Assembly: GCA_002350615.1 (NCBI GenBank)
Contig: DEFD01000006.1
Coordinates: forward strand, 27,229-37,596
Length of the DNA stretch: 10,368 nt
Source of the DNA: Bacteroidales bacterium UBA2861
GTDB taxonomy: Bacteria > Bacteroidota > Bacteroidia > Bacteroidales > UBA932
Direction: 5' to 3'
The position numbers and the translations under genes were made by a program. Under the pieces are notes generated by a model, which had not been told where the DNA came from, searched no databases, and saw only the letters and a program-made list of their open reading frames with translations. This document shows, in pieces, positions 8,052 through 10,368 of this stretch. How positions within the stretch are numbered: position 1 is the stretch's first letter; every line of letters starts with the position of its first letter.

Positions 8052-10368
8052 CGTGCACTCCTGCTGGTTGCGACCTTGTCGCTTTCGATTTCAGCCTTCG
8101 CCCAGAGGAGCGAAGTGCTGCTGGAGAAGGGGTGGAAGTTCCATCGTGGAGATGCCCCCGAGGCCTCTGCCGCCGCTTATGACGATTCCGCCTGGCAGGA
8201 AGTGTGCATACCCCACGATTGGGCTATCTACGGCCCTTTCAGCCGTGAGTACGATCTTCAGAACGTGGCGGTTACGCAGAATTACGAGAAAAAGGCCTCG
8301 CTTAAGACCGGACGCACCGGCGGCCTGCCTTATGTGGGCTGCGGATGGTACAGATGCAGTTTCGAGGTGCCCTCCGGCAAGCGGGCGACGCTGGTCTTCG
8401 ACGGTGCAATGAGCGAGGCGCACGTATTCGTCAACGGAAAAGAGGTCTGCTTCTGGCCTTATGGTTATAATTCCTTCCATGTCGATATTACCGGGGCGGT
8501 GCATCCTGGCGGCAATGAGCTTGCAGTCCGTTTGGAAAATCTCCCCAACTCTTCTCGCTGGTATCCCGGTGCAGGCCTCTATCGCAACGTTCATCTTGTT
8601 CTCACTGAAACTTTACATGTAGGAGTATGGGGAACACACGTTGCTACTCCTGAGGTATCTGCCGATTTCGCCTCCGTTCACCTGGAAACAACTCTGGAAG
8701 GGGTAGATGACATAGGTGCCAAGGTGCATACTTGCATAATAGGGCCTGACGGAGACGTGGTTGCAGAAGCGGATTCTTCTCTTCAGCCCGGAGAAAGCAC
8801 TGCGGTCCAGGATTTCGGCATCCCGGCTCCGGAACTATGGAGCCCTGAAACACCTTCTTTGTACAAGGCGGTATCGGTAATAGGGGACGGGATTCGTGAG
8901 ACAGACCGCTATGAGACGGTTTTTGGAATCCGCAGTGTGGAGTTCATCCCCGGAAAGGGTTTCCTGCTGAATGGCGAATCGCGCAAGTTCCAGGGTGTCT
9001 GCAATCATCATGACCTCGGGCCTCTGGGAGCAGCCGTAAATGAGTCGGCAATCAGGCACCAGCTTGAATTGTTGAAGGATATGGGCTGTGACGCCATCCG
9101 AACTTCTCACAACATGCCGGCCCCGGAATTGGTTCGCCTGTGCGATGAGATGGGCTTCATGATGATGGTCGAGCCTTTCGATGAATGGGATGTGGCCAAA
9201 TGCCGCAATGGTTATCACAGATATTTTGAGGAATGGGCGGAAAAGGATATGGTGAATATGCTCCGCCAGTATCGCAACCATCCTTCCGTGGTTCTTTGGA
9301 GCATAGGCAACGAAGTACCCACGCAGTGCAGCCCGGAGGGGTATAAAGTCGCTTCTTTCCTGCGGGACATCTGTCACAGGGAAGATCCAACGCGGCTTGT
9401 CACCTGTGGCATGGACCAGGTTTCGTGCGTGCTTTCAAATGGCTTTGCAGCCTGCATCGACGTGCCCGGCCTGAACTATCGCACCTTCCGCTACGAAGAG
9501 GCGTATGCGGCTCTGCCCCAGGGATTTATCCTCGGCACGGAAACTGGTTCTACCGTGAGTTCCCGCGGGGTTTACAAATTGCCGGCGGTAAAGCGTTTCA
9601 GCGCAAAAGATCCCGACCAGCAGTGCTCCGCCTATGAGTTGGATGCCTGTTCATGGTCAAATATCCCGGACGTGGATTTCGCCCTGGCAGACGATTATCC
9701 CTGGACCCTCGGGCAGTTCGTCTGGACGGGATTCGACTATCTGGGCGAGCCCAGCCCATACGATACCGATGCCTGGCCGAACCACTCTTCGATGTTCGGT
9801 ATCATCGACCTGGCATCCCTGCCTAAAGACCGCTTCTGGCTCTTCCGAAGCGTGTGGAACCGCAACTCCGAAACCCTTCATATTTTACCTCACTGGAACT
9901 GGAAGAAGGGTGACAAGGTGCCGGTTATGGTGTTCGCAAGCTACGATGAGGCTGAGCTATTCCTGAACGGAAAGTCATTGGGTATCAGAAAGAAAGCCGT
10001 TGCCGTGGAACCCACACACGGTGGCCGGGAGGAAGCGCTCGAAAGCCGCTACCGCCTGATATGGGAAGATATCGATTACGAGCCAGGTGAACTGAAGGTG
10101 GTGGCTTATCGCGATGGCGCTCCTGCGGATTCCGCTTTCGTTCGCACGGCCGGCAAACCACATCGAATCAGCCTGTCTTATGACGGTCACGCATTGAAAT
10201 CCGACGGCAAGGATCTCGCCTATGTAACCGTTTCGATTCTGGATAAAAAAGGCAACCTATGTCCTCTGGACGGGTCTCTACTCAAATTCAAGGTCTCCGG
10301 CGCAGGTTCATACCGTGCCGCAGCGAACGGCGATCCCACCTGCCTGGATATTTTCCACGAACCCCGTA
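8049..10368 (+). CDS. GH2 beta-galactosidase-like enzyme with DUF4982 region (3' end beyond window)
   Basis: The open frame runs from ATG 8049 to the window edge without a stop, giving 773 complete codons. A signal peptide (likely cut SAFA|Q19) predicts the periplasm. The order is: GH2 sugar-binding domain (about 22-190, with PHDWAI and RWYPGAGLYR), Ig-like domain (to about 296), TIM barrel (about 297-600) with acid/base E422 in SIGNEV and nucleophile E498 in LGTETGS, and WTGFDYLGEPSPY closing the barrel. HILPHWNW (611-618) opens a DUF4982 region to about 700, followed by a C-terminal Ig-like domain (from about 704) that is still incomplete at NGDP. It most resembles Bacteroidetes beta-galactosidases of GH2, a family that also contains other beta-specificities. 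By comparison with relatives of roughly 800 residues, only a short C-terminal piece is probably missing. It starts within the stop of the preceding gene (TAATG), and an in-frame TAA at 8034-8036 fixes the start. Confidence 0.88.
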   Translation, partial: MRALLLVATLSLSISAFAQRSEVLLEKGWKFHRGDAPEASAAAYDDSAWQEVCIPHDWAIYGPFSREYDLQNVAVTQNYEKKASLKTGRTGGLPYVGCGWYRCSFEVPSGKRATLVFDGAMSEAHVFVNGKEVCFWPYGYNSFHVDITGAVHPGGNELAVRLENLPNSSRWYPGAGLYRNVHLVLTETLHVGVWGTHVATPEVSADFASVHLETTLEGVDDIGAKVHTCIIGPDGDVVAEADSSLQPGESTAVQDFGIPAPELWSPETPSLYKAVSVIGDGIRETDRYETVFGIRSVEFIPGKGFLLNGESRKFQGVCNHHDLGPLGAAVNESAIRHQLELLKDMGCDAIRTSHNMPAPELVRLCDEMGFMMMVEPFDEWDVAKCRNGYHRYFEEWAEKDMVNMLRQYRNHPSVVLWSIGNEVPTQCSPEGYKVASFLRDICHREDPTRLVTCGMDQVSCVLSNGFAACIDVPGLNYRTFRYEEAYAALPQGFILGTETGSTVSSRGVYKLPAVKRFSAKDPDQQCSAYELDACSWSNIPDVDFALADDYPWTLGQFVWTGFDYLGEPSPYDTDAWPNHSSMFGIIDLASLPKDRFWLFRSVWNRNSETLHILPHWNWKKGDKVPVMVFASYDEAELFLNGKSLGIRKKAVAVEPTHGGREEALESRYRLIWEDIDYEPGELKVVAYRDGAPADSAFVRTAGKPHRISLSYDGHALKSDGKDLAYVTVSILDKKGNLCPLDGSLLKFKVSGAGSYRAAANGDPTCLDIFHEPR

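Noticed and set aside
8835..9377. A minus-strand open frame of 180 codons
   Set aside because: It is antisense to the GH2 barrel and E422 region of the last gene, with no recognisable motif.
8053..9966. Several short + strand open frames suggesting that the last gene is broken
   Set aside because: They are in a different frame. The frame from 8049 is open to the window edge and reads a continuous GH2 protein with both catalytic glutamates, so there is no frameshift.

Overview
The window looks like part of a carbohydrate-degradation operon, probably a polysaccharide utilization locus (PUL) or a satellite of one, from a moderately GC-rich member of the Bacteroidales. The evidence for Bacteroidetes is a lipoprotein with two BACON-like domains joined to a DUF4886 domain, two signal peptides ending in SAFA|Q, a GH2 enzyme with a DUF4982-type C-terminus, and starts without a Shine-Dalgarno sequence. 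The genus cannot be told from this sequence.

Layout: the + strand is coding throughout and all genes point right. (1) Positions 1-51 probably hold the last codons of an upstream gene. (2) 48-2096 encodes a secreted GH36-like (clan GH-D) putative alpha-galactosidase. (3) 2093-4177 encodes a lipoprotein with two BACON-like domains, an SGNH-like DUF4886 domain with a plausible Ser/Asp/His triad, and an unassigned beta-rich C-terminal domain. (4) 4174-8049 encodes a 1291-residue fusion of a GH2 beta-glucuronidase-like enzyme to a complete BglX-like GH3 beta-glucosidase. (5) 8049 to the window end encodes a GH2 beta-galactosidase-like enzyme with a DUF4982 region, cut by the window edge. Its open frame has no stop before position 10368.

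Every junction is a stop/start overlap: ATGA at 48-51, 2093-2096 and 4174-4177, and TAATG at 8047-8051. In each of the four full starts an in-frame stop lies within 15 bases upstream, so the start codons are well fixed. No intergenic DNA, promoter, terminator, RNA gene, mobile element or CRISPR array is visible, and no non-coding stretch reaches 300 bases. The operon promoter and any SusC/SusD pair or regulator must lie outside the window.

Together the genes suggest a set that removes different terminal sugars (alpha-galactosyl, beta-galactosyl, beta-uronosyl, beta-glucosyl) and perhaps an ester group from one branched glycan or glycoconjugate. The substrate is not determined by the sequence. 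The two most unusual items are the GH2-GH3 fusion, in which both catalytic centres look intact and the GH2 half carries an Asn-x-Lys uronate-recognition-like motif, and the BACON-DUF4886 lipoprotein, which may be an uncharacterised carbohydrate esterase.
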